A stretch of DNA of 64,000 nt, taken from JANQSS01 sp965249735. Its GTDB lineage: Bacteria; Bacteroidota; Bacteroidia; Chitinophagales; Saprospiraceae. The position numbers and the translations under genes were made by a program. This document shows, in pieces, positions 1 through 8,051 of the stretch; positions within the stretch are counted from its first letter, which is position 1, and each line of letters begins with the position of its first letter. The stretch is from NCBI GenBank assembly GCA_965249735.1, contig CBDFMS010000025.1, forward strand, positions 803,071 to 867,070, written 5' to 3'. The notes under the pieces are model-generated. The model saw only the letters and a program-made list of their open reading frames with translations. It made no database searches and was not told the origin of the DNA.

Positions 1-615
1 GAGGTGGTACAAGCCCATATGTCTATGATGACGGTACAGTGACGAATACCGACGGAGTGTTTTCGGGTTTGTCTGCGGGAACGTATAGCATCACAATAAC
101 AGATGCCAACGGTTGTACAACGACCTGCACTGATGTCATTATCACTGAACCGGATGCATTGACCTGTGAGGTCAACGAATCTATAAATGAATCTTGTAAC
201 CAGGCAAATGATGGATCAATTGTGGTATCAGCCTTGGGCGGCACAGATCCATACGTATATGACATTGGAGGTGGAGTCACAAATAATAACGGACAATTCA
301 TGGGGCTTGCTGCAAGCACATATATGATTACAATCACTGATGCCAACGGGTGCTCAACGACATGTGAAGCTGAACTGACTCAGCCGGATTCTTTGACCTG
401 CAGCAACGTGGCAACGAATGAAAGCTGTAATGAGTCAGACGACGGGACGGTGACAGCCACTGCAGGAGGTGGTACGAGTCCATATGTATATGACGATGGC
501 ACGACGACAAACACAAATGGTTCATTTACCGGATTAGCAGCGGGTTTATACAGTATTACTATTACTGATGCCATGGGTTGTTCAACAAGCTGCGATATTG
601 AGGTGACACAACCTG
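1..615 (+). repeat. Tandem SprB repeat units inside the first gene
   Basis: Units of about 75-77 codons (roughly 230 bp) repeat head to tail. The block GGTSPYVYDDG recurs at about bases 3, 236 (as GGTDPYVYDIG) and 471. Each is followed by a G.Y.ITITDANGC motif, a C-x3-C cysteine pair and a TQPD/TEPD linker. Copies one and three are close at DNA level (gaggtggtac-agcccatatg against gaggtggtac-agtccatatg). The array continues past the left edge, so the copy number is unknown. Confidence 0.85.
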
Positions 616-3600
616 ATACGCTGCGAACGAATTGTTACGTGTTGAATAACGAAACGTGTCTTAATGATCGTCTCGGAATAGCCATAGTAGAAGTTTTCGG
701 TGGAACTTCACCGTATACATTTCTTTGGAGTGATGGCCAAACAAGCGATACGGCGTTCTCGCTGACTACTGGACTGTATTATGTTACAGTGACTGATGAT
801 AACTTTTGTTCTTCCATTTGTCAAGTCGAGGTTGGAATAACCGACACATTGCCTCCTGTAATTGATTGCCCCGCTCATCGCGTGATTGACTGTCCAGTGG
901 ACACGACGACCGCGATCCTTGGAATTGCTACTGCAAGTGATCCGGATGGTCCGGACAGTCTTATTTCAATTTCTTACGAGGATATAAATTTTAATCAGAG
1001 TTCGTCTTGCCCTGGGTCCTACTCTTTCACTAGACGATGGAAGGCATTTGATCAATGTAACTATGTTGATTCGTGTGATCAAAATATTACAGTTCAGGAT
1101 ACGATTTCTCCAATAGTCATTTGCCCGGTAGATTTGACATTCTTTTGTGATAGTTCAATTTTTGAACCATTATCCTTTGAAGATTTCATCATATCAGGAG
1201 GTGTAATTGAAGAATCTTGTTGTTTGGATACCACGAGTTTTTCTTATTCTGATTCTATTGTCTTGGATTCTGGTATCGCTTTAGTTAGAACCTATTCGAT
1301 ATCTGACTGCTGCGGGAATACGGGTAGCTGTCAACAGACAATTCTAATTCAGGAGGATATTGTAATTGTTTGCCATTCGTCGCTGAACATAAGCTTGGAT
1401 CAAAATTGCGAATATTTGTTTGATGTGCAAATTGGACTTGTTTCACCACACATAGGTATTGAGTCATATTTCGTTGAATTATTTGACGAAAATGGCGATC
1501 CTATCCCCGGAAATTTACTTACTAGTGAACATATAGGGCAAACAATCACATTCGTAATAGGCAACGATTGCTTTAACAATGTTTGTTGGGGATACGCCCT
1601 CATCGAAGATAAGTTAGGACCACAGTTAGTTTGTCAAAATGATACAGTCTCATGCATGGCACCAACAGATCCTATAAGTATCGGACTGCCTGGAGATGCT
1701 GTATTAATCCAGACCATTGATGAATTTACATTTATCGTGGATAGTATTGATAATTGCGGACCTGTGGAATTAAGTTATTTCGATCAATTGAAATTCTTCA
1801 GTTGTGACGTAAGCCCACATTTTATCAAAGGAATATACAGGCATTGGAGTGCTGTTGACGGATATGGAAATGTCGCGACTTGTATAGACAGCATTTTAGT
1901 GCGTGCTGCCAATTTAGACAGTTTACCTATGGTAATGAATCGTGATGGTATAGATTTGCCAGCTCTGGAATGCAGTGGTGATTGGGATGTGGGCTGTGAT
2001 GGTCTACCAGGAACGAATGATGATGGAGAAGGCGATGGGATCCCACAACCGTGTGAGATTGGTGATGATATCGATCAAAGTGCTTGTCGGGTCTGGGTAT
2101 CGTACGAGGATGATCAATATCCGGCTTGTGGTGGTTCTAGAAAAATCCACAGAAATTGGTTTGCAGTTGATGAATGCACCGGGTCATATAAATCCTATGA
2201 GCAGAAAATAGTCATTCACGACAGCATACCCCCTCTCATTTATTGTGTGGATACATTCAGAATCAGTATGAACGGGGATGAGTGTACAGCCACATGGAAT
2301 GTGGTTGCACCCGGACTAGATGATGCGTGTTCGGCCATAGAATATTGGGATGTTAAGACTTCTGCCGGTCAGGTTATTCAAATCGGGCCAGAACTTTTTA
2401 GAATCGAGAATTTGCCAATTGGTAAGCATGTTATCACGTATCGGGCATATGACGAATGTTATAATCTTGATTCTTGCCATTCGGTGCTGATCGTAGAAGA
2501 TATCATCATTCCTACAGTCATTTGTGATCAACATACCGATGTTACTTTAGGCGCTGATGGAACTGCAAGAATTCAGGCTTTCGTTTTAGATGATGGCAGT
2601 TATGACAATTGTCAAATCAGTTCGTATCAAGTTCGGCGGACTGTACCTAATGGATGTTGGAATACAGACTTTGCCAGTGAGGTAGAGTTTTGCTGTACAG
2701 ATGTACAGGAAAGTCCAATCATGGTTGAGTTTCGGGTTGTTGATATGGATGGAAATACCAATAGTTGTTGGGTCTCAGTTGAGGTCAACGATAAAACTGC
2801 TCCGAGTATCATTGGTCCTCCGGATATAACCATAAGTTGTCAGTACAATCTGAATCTTCTAGACCTTTCCGTATTTGGGAAAGTGGCAAATCCAATGAAT
2901 GGTGAAACCAGAGACCCTATTGTTATAGATGATCCGGGCTTTCAAGAAAACTGTATGAATCAAATCTATGCAGGTCCTATCTCGATGGGTCAGGATGGAG
3001 TCGTCACAGATAATTGTCATGTAGACATTAACGAATCGGTGAAAATGAATCTGCAATGCGGCACGGGCTATATACTAAGGACATTTACTGCTACAGATCT
3101 GGATGGAACAACCGCAGAATGTATGCAACGAATTACGATTCAATCTTGTGATGGATTCAATGTTACGGATACAGACAGTCCATGTGGAGATACAGGTGGC
3201 AGCTATTCAATTACAGATGATGTAGAATGGCCATGTAATATTACATTAACCGGCTGTGATAACCTGGATCTGGATCCTGAGAATACAGGAAGACCGCTTT
3301 ATGAAAATAAATCATGCAGTCAGATGGCGGATACGTTTAAAGATGAAATAATTTCGGCAGTGCCTGACGCTTGTTTTAAAATACTTCGACATTGGCGTAT
3401 CATGGACTGGTGTCAAATGGATGTGAGTACCGGCTTACCCGTATTCTGGGAATACACACAGGTAATAAAAGTTACTGATACCATTGCTCCAATCATCTTG
3501 CCAATGGATTTTACATGTGTTTCTTCAACTTCGACCTGCCATAGTGACGTGAAAATTCAAGCAAATATCATCGATTGTACACCAGTGGATCATTTATCAA

Positions 3601-5444
3601 TTCGTTGGCAAATTGATATTGATGGAGATGGGATTGGTGCATTGCCTGGTGGATTTGATTTAAAAGGGATGACGAATGAATCGACTCAACAGCTGCCTGT
3701 TGGCAAGCACAGAGTGCAATGGACAGTTGGTGACATATGTGCCAATCAATCTATTGAAGAATTTACAATTGAAATAAAGGATTGCAGTGCGCCACTTGCA
3801 ACGTGTGTTATTCGTCTGGACGATGTTGTTCTTGCAGACAATGGCGAGTTAATTATCTGGGCATCAGACCTGGACGATTCTAGTGTTGATAATTGTGATA
3901 TGAGTCTTGATTATAGAATATTTTATTCATTTATGGACTCAATAGGTTATCCTGATCAACAACGAGACTGGAAGCAGCCGGATGTAAATTCGAGTGGTGC
4001 GGAAATATTAAATAATTTACCTGCGTCCGCCATATTCTATTGTGACGCCGTTGAAAATAATTCTACTATTTCAGTTGATTTTTATGTTGTCGATGATGCC
4101 GGAAACTGGGATCATTGCATAACACAAATAACATTTGAAGATGTCACCGAAGTTTGTGAAGACAATGATGATTTGATAGAAATTGGAGGCGTAATTACTA
4201 CTGAATTTGGCGAGATTATCGATGAGACAAAAGTGACATTGGAAGGTGGCGTGCTAAATCAAACACTCCTTGAACAAATGGTTCAGGATGATGGACGATT
4301 TAATTTCCGTGTTGATCCCGGCTTTGATTGGTCAATTATGACTGACAAATCTGATCATCATTTAAATGGAGTTACTGCTCAGGATTTAAGCTTATTACAA
4401 AGACATTTAGTGGAGCTTGAGGAATTGACAAGTCCGTATTTATTAGTCGCGGCGGATATCAATGCAGATCGATTAATTGATATTCGGGATGTATTTGATC
4501 TTAGAAAATCCTTGCTGGGAATTCTCGATAATTTTGTCGACCATAAATCGTGGAGAATGATCGACGCCTCATATGACTTCCCGGGAATAATGCCATTTGT
4601 GTTGCCTCAAAATGTATATGCGCACCAAAGAATTGCTCAATATGATTTATATGAAAACCATGTTGACAATGATTTTATCGGCGTAAAAATAGGAGATCTC
4701 GATGGCGATGCAAATCCGAATAATTTAATTCCAGCAGAAGAACGGGATATGATTCACGGATTGCAGCTCGTGACAAGGGATCAGTCATTTGAACAGGGTG
4801 ATATTGTTACCGTAAATGTCAGAAGTGAAAACTTTAATGAAATTACAGCATACCAATTTACACTTGGATTTGATCAAGATATTCTAGAATATAAAAATGT
4901 AAATTCATTCGATGTTAGTATACCGGATGTATTCGTAGGAGATCAATATTCAGATAGAGGAATCTTGACAACCATCTGGTACCATACAATCCCAACGACG
5001 CTTAATAATGAAGTGGTGTATTCCATAAGTTTTGTGGCTAAGGAATCTGGAAAATTGAGTGAGGTTATTAATATTGGGTCAGCCGTAACGGAGGCTATGG
5101 CATTTAGTGAAAAATTTGGCAGAACCGACGTGGGACTAAACTTTATTAATAATGATAATGAGGTCGTTGACAACGTGTTTACATTATTTCAAAATACTCC
5201 GAATCCATTTACCAGCGAAACACGAATAGGGTATATTTTGCCGGATGACGGTTTGGTCTATCTGAGACTCTTTGATGATAGTGGAAAAATATTAAAAGAA
5301 CTCAAGGCCAACGGCAATAAAGGATTTAATGAATTCGAAATTACACGGAATATGTTACCGCTAAATATTCGCCCAATTCTTTATTACCAGTTAGAGTCTA
5401 AAAATAATTTTGCTACCAAGAAAATGCTCTTGTTGGCAGATTAA
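1..5444 (+). CDS. Giant T9SS-secreted SprB/HYR/dockerin/cohesin-like protein, 5'-truncated
   Basis: The reading frame is open from the left edge (first full codon at base 3), so the start and signal peptide lie outside the window. About 1813 residues are visible. In order: three to four SprB-type repeats (bases 1-835), a long run of HYR/Ig-like modules rich in paired cysteines and 'D.T.P.I.CP' linkers (845-4140), a carboxypeptidase-regulatory-like fold (about 4180-4340), a type I dockerin-like segment with a calcium loop DINADRLIDIRD (about 4340-4525), a cohesin-like beta domain starting near DIVTVNVRSENF (about 4800-5115), and a C-terminal type A T9SS sorting domain (NTPNPFTSETRIGY, from about 5180). 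The family is cell-surface or secreted in gliding Bacteroidota. An adhesive or matrix role is inferred from architecture only. A strong terminator follows at once. Confidence 0.88.
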   Translation, partial: GGTSPYVYDDGTVTNTDGVFSGLSAGTYSITITDANGCTTTCTDVIITEPDALTCEVNESINESCNQANDGSIVVSALGGTDPYVYDIGGGVTNNNGQFMGLAASTYMITITDANGCSTTCEAELTQPDSLTCSNVATNESCNESDDGTVTATAGGGTSPYVYDDGTTTNTNGSFTGLAAGLYSITITDAMGCSTSCDIEVTQPDTLRTNCYVLNNETCLNDRLGIAIVEVFGGTSPYTFLWSDGQTSDTAFSLTTGLYYVTVTDDNFCSSICQVEVGITDTLPPVIDCPAHRVIDCPVDTTTAILGIATASDPDGPDSLISISYEDINFNQSSSCPGSYSFTRRWKAFDQCNYVDSCDQNITVQDTISPIVICPVDLTFFCDSSIFEPLSFEDFIISGGVIEESCCLDTTSFSYSDSIVLDSGIALVRTYSISDCCGNTGSCQQTILIQEDIVIVCHSSLNISLDQNCEYLFDVQIGLVSPHIGIESYFVELFDENGDPIPGNLLTSEHIGQTITFVIGNDCFNNVCWGYALIEDKLGPQLVCQNDTVSCMAPTDPISIGLPGDAVLIQTIDEFTFIVDSIDNCGPVELSYFDQLKFFSCDVSPHFIKGIYRHWSAVDGYGNVATCIDSILVRAANLDSLPMVMNRDGIDLPALECSGDWDVGCDGLPGTNDDGEGDGIPQPCEIGDDIDQSACRVWVSYEDDQYPACGGSRKIHRNWFAVDECTGSYKSYEQKIVIHDSIPPLIYCVDTFRISMNGDECTATWNVVAPGLDDACSAIEYWDVKTSAGQVIQIGPELFRIENLPIGKHVITYRAYDECYNLDSCHSVLIVEDIIIPTVICDQHTDVTLGADGTARIQAFVLDDGSYDNCQISSYQVRRTVPNGCWNTDFASEVEFCCTDVQESPIMVEFRVVDMDGNTNSCWVSVEVNDKTAPSIIGPPDITISCQYNLNLLDLSVFGKVANPMNGETRDPIVIDDPGFQENCMNQIYAGPISMGQDGVVTDNCHVDINESVKMNLQCGTGYILRTFTATDLDGTTAECMQRITIQSCDGFNVTDTDSPCGDTGGSYSITDDVEWPCNITLTGCDNLDLDPENTGRPLYENKSCSQMADTFKDEIISAVPDACFKILRHWRIMDWCQMDVSTGLPVFWEYTQVIKVTDTIAPIILPMDFTCVSSTSTCHSDVKIQANIIDCTPVDHLSIRWQIDIDGDGIGALPGGFDLKGMTNESTQQLPVGKHRVQWTVGDICANQSIEEFTIEIKDCSAPLATCVIRLDDVVLADNGELIIWASDLDDSSVDNCDMSLDYRIFYSFMDSIGYPDQQRDWKQPDVNSSGAEILNNLPASAIFYCDAVENNSTISVDFYVVDDAGNWDHCITQITFEDVTEVCEDNDDLIEIGGVITTEFGEIIDETKVTLEGGVLNQTLLEQMVQDDGRFNFRVDPGFDWSIMTDKSDHHLNGVTAQDLSLLQRHLVELEELTSPYLLVAADINADRLIDIRDVFDLRKSLLGILDNFVDHKSWRMIDASYDFPGIMPFVLPQNVYAHQRIAQYDLYENHVDNDFIGVKIGDLDGDANPNNLIPAEERDMIHGLQLVTRDQSFEQGDIVTVNVRSENFNEITAYQFTLGFDQDILEYKNVNSFDVSIPDVFVGDQYSDRGILTTIWYHTIPTTLNNEVVYSISFVAKESGKLSEVINIGSAVTEAMAFSEKFGRTDVGLNFINNDNEVVDNVFTLFQNTPNPFTSETRIGYILPDDGLVYLRLFDDSGKILKELKANGNKGFNEFEITRNMLPLNIRPILYYQLESKNNFATKKMLLLAD

Positions 5445-5468
5445 GCCAAAAAAACCTACGTGAGAAAT

Positions 5469-5498
5469 CGGGCGTTTGATTCAAACGCCCGGTTTTTT
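5469..5498 (+). terminator. Rho-independent terminator of the first giant gene
   Basis: A nine-base perfect stem (CGGGCGTTT / AAACGCCCG) closes a five-base loop and is followed at once by six T residues. It lies 25 bp after the stop codon at 5444 and before the converging potassium channel gene. Confidence 0.9.
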
Positions 5499-5575
5499 AT
5501 TGTAGTTATTTGAAGATGAAAGATTTTTGAAATTGACTTTACTCGCGGTTGAAATAAGTTGAACGATTGAACTAA

Positions 5576-6301
5576 CTATCCTTCTTCATCCCGTGCTTTT
5601 GAAAGAGCAGAAGCCAGCATTCCGGTCGGTACCGCAACCACACCCAAGCCGATCATGAGAATCAAAAAGGTGAAGAACCTTCCTCCGCCGGTAATGGGCA
5701 CTAAGTCACCGTAACCTACCGTGGTAAGTGTGGCTAATGCCCACCAAAGGCAATCAAAAATGGATTTGAAATTATCCGGTTGAGCTGGATGTTCAAAATA
5801 GTAGATGCCAACTGCAGATAAGAACAACATTAGAAGTGCAAGTGTAAAAAACAGAATGATTTCCTCCCTTGCGATTTGTAGAGCCCGGGAAAATCGATTC
5901 CAGGCGTTCATATAGCGCAAAAGTTTGAAGGCACGGAAAAGTCTCAGAAGCCGGAATACCCGAAGGACACGCAGATCGAGTCCAACTGACAGGTAAAATG
6001 GTAGGATGGCCAGCAAATCGATGATGCCGTAAAAACTGGTGATAAATTTGACCTTTTTGTCGGCTACAAGGATTCTAAGAAGGTACTCTGCTGTGAAAAT
6101 AGAGACGATTAACAGCTCAAGTCGCTGTAATATATCCCGGTTCTCTAAAGATAGATTCGGAAGTGTTTCAAGTGAAAAAGTAATGATAGAAATGACAATC
6201 AGAACTTGTATGAATATGTCGAAGACCCTTCCCCAACCTGATTCACTGTGCTCAATGATGTGTTTTAACTTAGACAGCATAGCTTGCGTATTGAATTTCA
6301 T
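5576..6301 (-). CDS. Voltage-gated K+ channel-like ion transporter
   Basis: A 241-residue inner-membrane protein with the six-helix layout of the voltage-gated ion channel family. An S4-like segment carries regularly spaced arginines (LRVLRVFRLLRLFRAFKLLR, about residues 108-127). A re-entrant pore loop holds the potassium selectivity filter TVGYGD (residues 194-199), followed by a last hydrophobic helix (FFTFLILMIGLGVVAVPTGM). There is no C-terminal TrkA/RCK or cyclic-nucleotide domain, so it is a minimal bacterial Kv-type channel. Known members conduct K+ across the plasma membrane, gated by voltage. It is monocistronic, convergent with the giant gene on its left and divergent from the next gene, so its neighbours give no functional hint. 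Confidence 0.9.
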   Translation of the reverse strand: MKFNTQAMLSKLKHIIEHSESGWGRVFDIFIQVLIVISIITFSLETLPNLSLENRDILQRLELLIVSIFTAEYLLRILVADKKVKFITSFYGIIDLLAILPFYLSVGLDLRVLRVFRLLRLFRAFKLLRYMNAWNRFSRALQIAREEIILFFTLALLMLFLSAVGIYYFEHPAQPDNFKSIFDCLWWALATLTTVGYGDLVPITGGGRFFTFLILMIGLGVVAVPTGMLASALSKARDEEG

Positions 6302-6580
6302 GATCGTCCTACCGGCATTACACCTTCTTCCAATGAGTTGCTCAAACAGGTCAACAAAGTTATAGTACTCTTAAATCTCTACATCTTTTGAAATATTTTA
6401 CGAACTTAGTACAATTAAGCTCAATTAGAGTGGGTTTAATGTGAACAAAGCCTTCCTTGCCCGAAAGGCGTATATTTAAGCTGAATTTCATTCCCCGAAT
6501 AGTCGATTTTTGGATTGTGGTTAACACATAGTCCCTATAGTATGGTAATGATTGTCAATAATAAAATAAAACTGAAAGTG

Positions 6581-7735
6581 ATGAAAAAGTCTGTCCAATT
6601 AGGCGCCCTAATCTGTTTGTTTATGTGTTCATTTGGCTTGTTTGCACAAAACATGAATGAATCGTTGTCTGATATTCGTGTGGACCTTCAACAGGTGAGG
6701 GACATTCAAGAAAGCATGCTGCAATCTCAATTGCAGTCGAGAGTTCAAAAGGTAGTAAACACATCCGATTTTGTGCGTTCAGCTAATATCAGTCTGAATG
6801 CATTGATTTTGTCCAACTCACTCACGGACTATTTAAACAATGTATCTGACTTGAATAACCCGTCAAATAAGGACTTAGGGTTTTCTCTGGTGAAAGTGGT
6901 GGATGATATGGTTGAAGAGCAGATATTCCAGGGCAGAAAGAAAGCGGGAGGAAGCAGCCGAGGCAAGTTCTTTCAAATAATTAATAATATCCTGGAAATG
7001 CCGTTGACTCAAACATTAACATCGTCTATTCCAATTGTCAGTTCACTCACTTCGATATCGCAAATGGTGACGAATACAGTGATTGCTGACAAGGATCTCT
7101 CAGCTAGGGATTTGTCTAATTTCAGAGATGAACTTGGCGTCTATGTGGCTCATTATGAAGGTCTGGCTATAGCCTCAAATGAGTTTAAGATCAAAGTTGA
7201 GCTATTGAGCGAACGAACAATTGCTGTATCGTTGATGCTTCGAAATTTTACATATCAGCGTATTGGAGCGTTGGATGATCAAGTGATTCAGACTGATAAA
7301 CTTAAAGGCCAAACGTTAGCTGAAATTATCCTTAATCGGTATGATCAGGCAACTGTCCGGAAAAAAGTTAAAGCAGTATTGATGGCCAATCTGGAAGGGA
7401 ATAAGATTAACTATCAGAATGCCTTGGCATCAAAAGAATTGGATTACCCTGATTTTGTTGTTAATGAAGCCCGGTTTATTTTGGATGAAATTGAAACGAT
7501 TAGCCAGGAATATATTGTGGCTTTTGAAGAATATCAGGAAGCTTTAGAAAATGTACTTAACCATAGTAAGGACTTTGGCGATCCGGATAAAATTGATCGC
7601 AAAATCGGTGAGCTACGGAAGAAACTTACAGGCTTGGAGAGTGCTTTTTTAAATGCAGTGCATGTAGAAGAAGTAATCCGGAGATTTGATGTCCTTGTCG
7701 ATACGGATCCTGATCCTGAAGAATTGTTGGAATAA
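6581..7735 (+). CDS. Exported helical protein of unknown function
   Basis: I chose the ATG at 6581 because it gives a clean signal peptide (MKKSVQLGALICLFMCSFG, ending FAQ); the longer in-frame extension from 6515 has no such sense. The mature part (about 360 residues) is mostly predicted helix, with heptad-like stretches (ESLSDIRVDLQQVRDIQESM near the N-terminus, and EEVIRRFDVL at the end). A hydrophobic, serine-rich stretch at about residues 140-180 (LTQTLTSSIPIVSSLTSISQMV) could insert in or touch a membrane. I do not recognise the family. The next small gene starts 11 bp after the stop, so the two are probably co-transcribed. Confidence 0.75.
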   Translation: MKKSVQLGALICLFMCSFGLFAQNMNESLSDIRVDLQQVRDIQESMLQSQLQSRVQKVVNTSDFVRSANISLNALILSNSLTDYLNNVSDLNNPSNKDLGFSLVKVVDDMVEEQIFQGRKKAGGSSRGKFFQIINNILEMPLTQTLTSSIPIVSSLTSISQMVTNTVIADKDLSARDLSNFRDELGVYVAHYEGLAIASNEFKIKVELLSERTIAVSLMLRNFTYQRIGALDDQVIQTDKLKGQTLAEIILNRYDQATVRKKVKAVLMANLEGNKINYQNALASKELDYPDFVVNEARFILDEIETISQEYIVAFEEYQEALENVLNHSKDFGDPDKIDRKIGELRKKLTGLESAFLNAVHVEEVIRRFDVLVDTDPDPEELLE

Positions 7736-7745
7736 TTTTTTAAAT

Positions 7746-8051
7746 ATGATCACTGTAATAACGCGTACACAGTTTCCACCTTCCATGATCGAAAAAATGG
7801 AAGATTTGACTGATCGTTCTATGATGGTTTTTTCACGGCAAAAAGGCTTCATATCCATGGATGTCAAGCGTGATTTGAATAAGGGAGGTACGCTTTCTAT
7901 TTTTAGATGGAGGGAGTTGGAAGATCATCACAATTCTATGTCGAGCCCGGATTGGGGGAGTCTGACAAAAGAATGGGAAGACTTTATTGCTGAAGACGAG
8001 GTTGAATTTTATTTTATTTTTATTGGTGGCGATTGGAAAAGTGCCAATTAA
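7746..8051 (+). CDS. Small ABM-like (dimeric alpha/beta barrel) protein
   Basis: 101 residues. The start at 7746 (MITVITRTQF) follows the previous stop by 10 bp; an in-frame upstream extension overlaps that gene and looks non-coding. The pattern resembles the antibiotic biosynthesis monooxygenase (ABM) superfamily: a first beta strand, a helix with F.R.QKGF, then S.FRW.ELEDHHNSMSSPDW and a terminal strand (VEFYFIFIGG). Such proteins often act as small oxygenases or as dimers of unknown function; the substrate here is unknown. The stop at 8051 directly abuts the stop of the convergent dnaE-type gene at 8052, leaving no intergenic space. Confidence 0.65.
   Translation: MITVITRTQFPPSMIEKMEDLTDRSMMVFSRQKGFISMDVKRDLNKGGTLSIFRWRELEDHHNSMSSPDWGSLTKEWEDFIAEDEVEFYFIFIGGDWKSAN

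Noticed and set aside
1..615. Direct repeats at the left edge considered as a CRISPR array or mobile element
   Set aside because: The repeats are in frame, keep codons and encode SprB modules; there are no unique spacers or terminal inverted repeats.
6515..6580. Longer N-terminal extension of the exported protein
   Set aside because: A TTG start with no signal-peptide sense; the ATG at 6581 gives a proper signal peptide.
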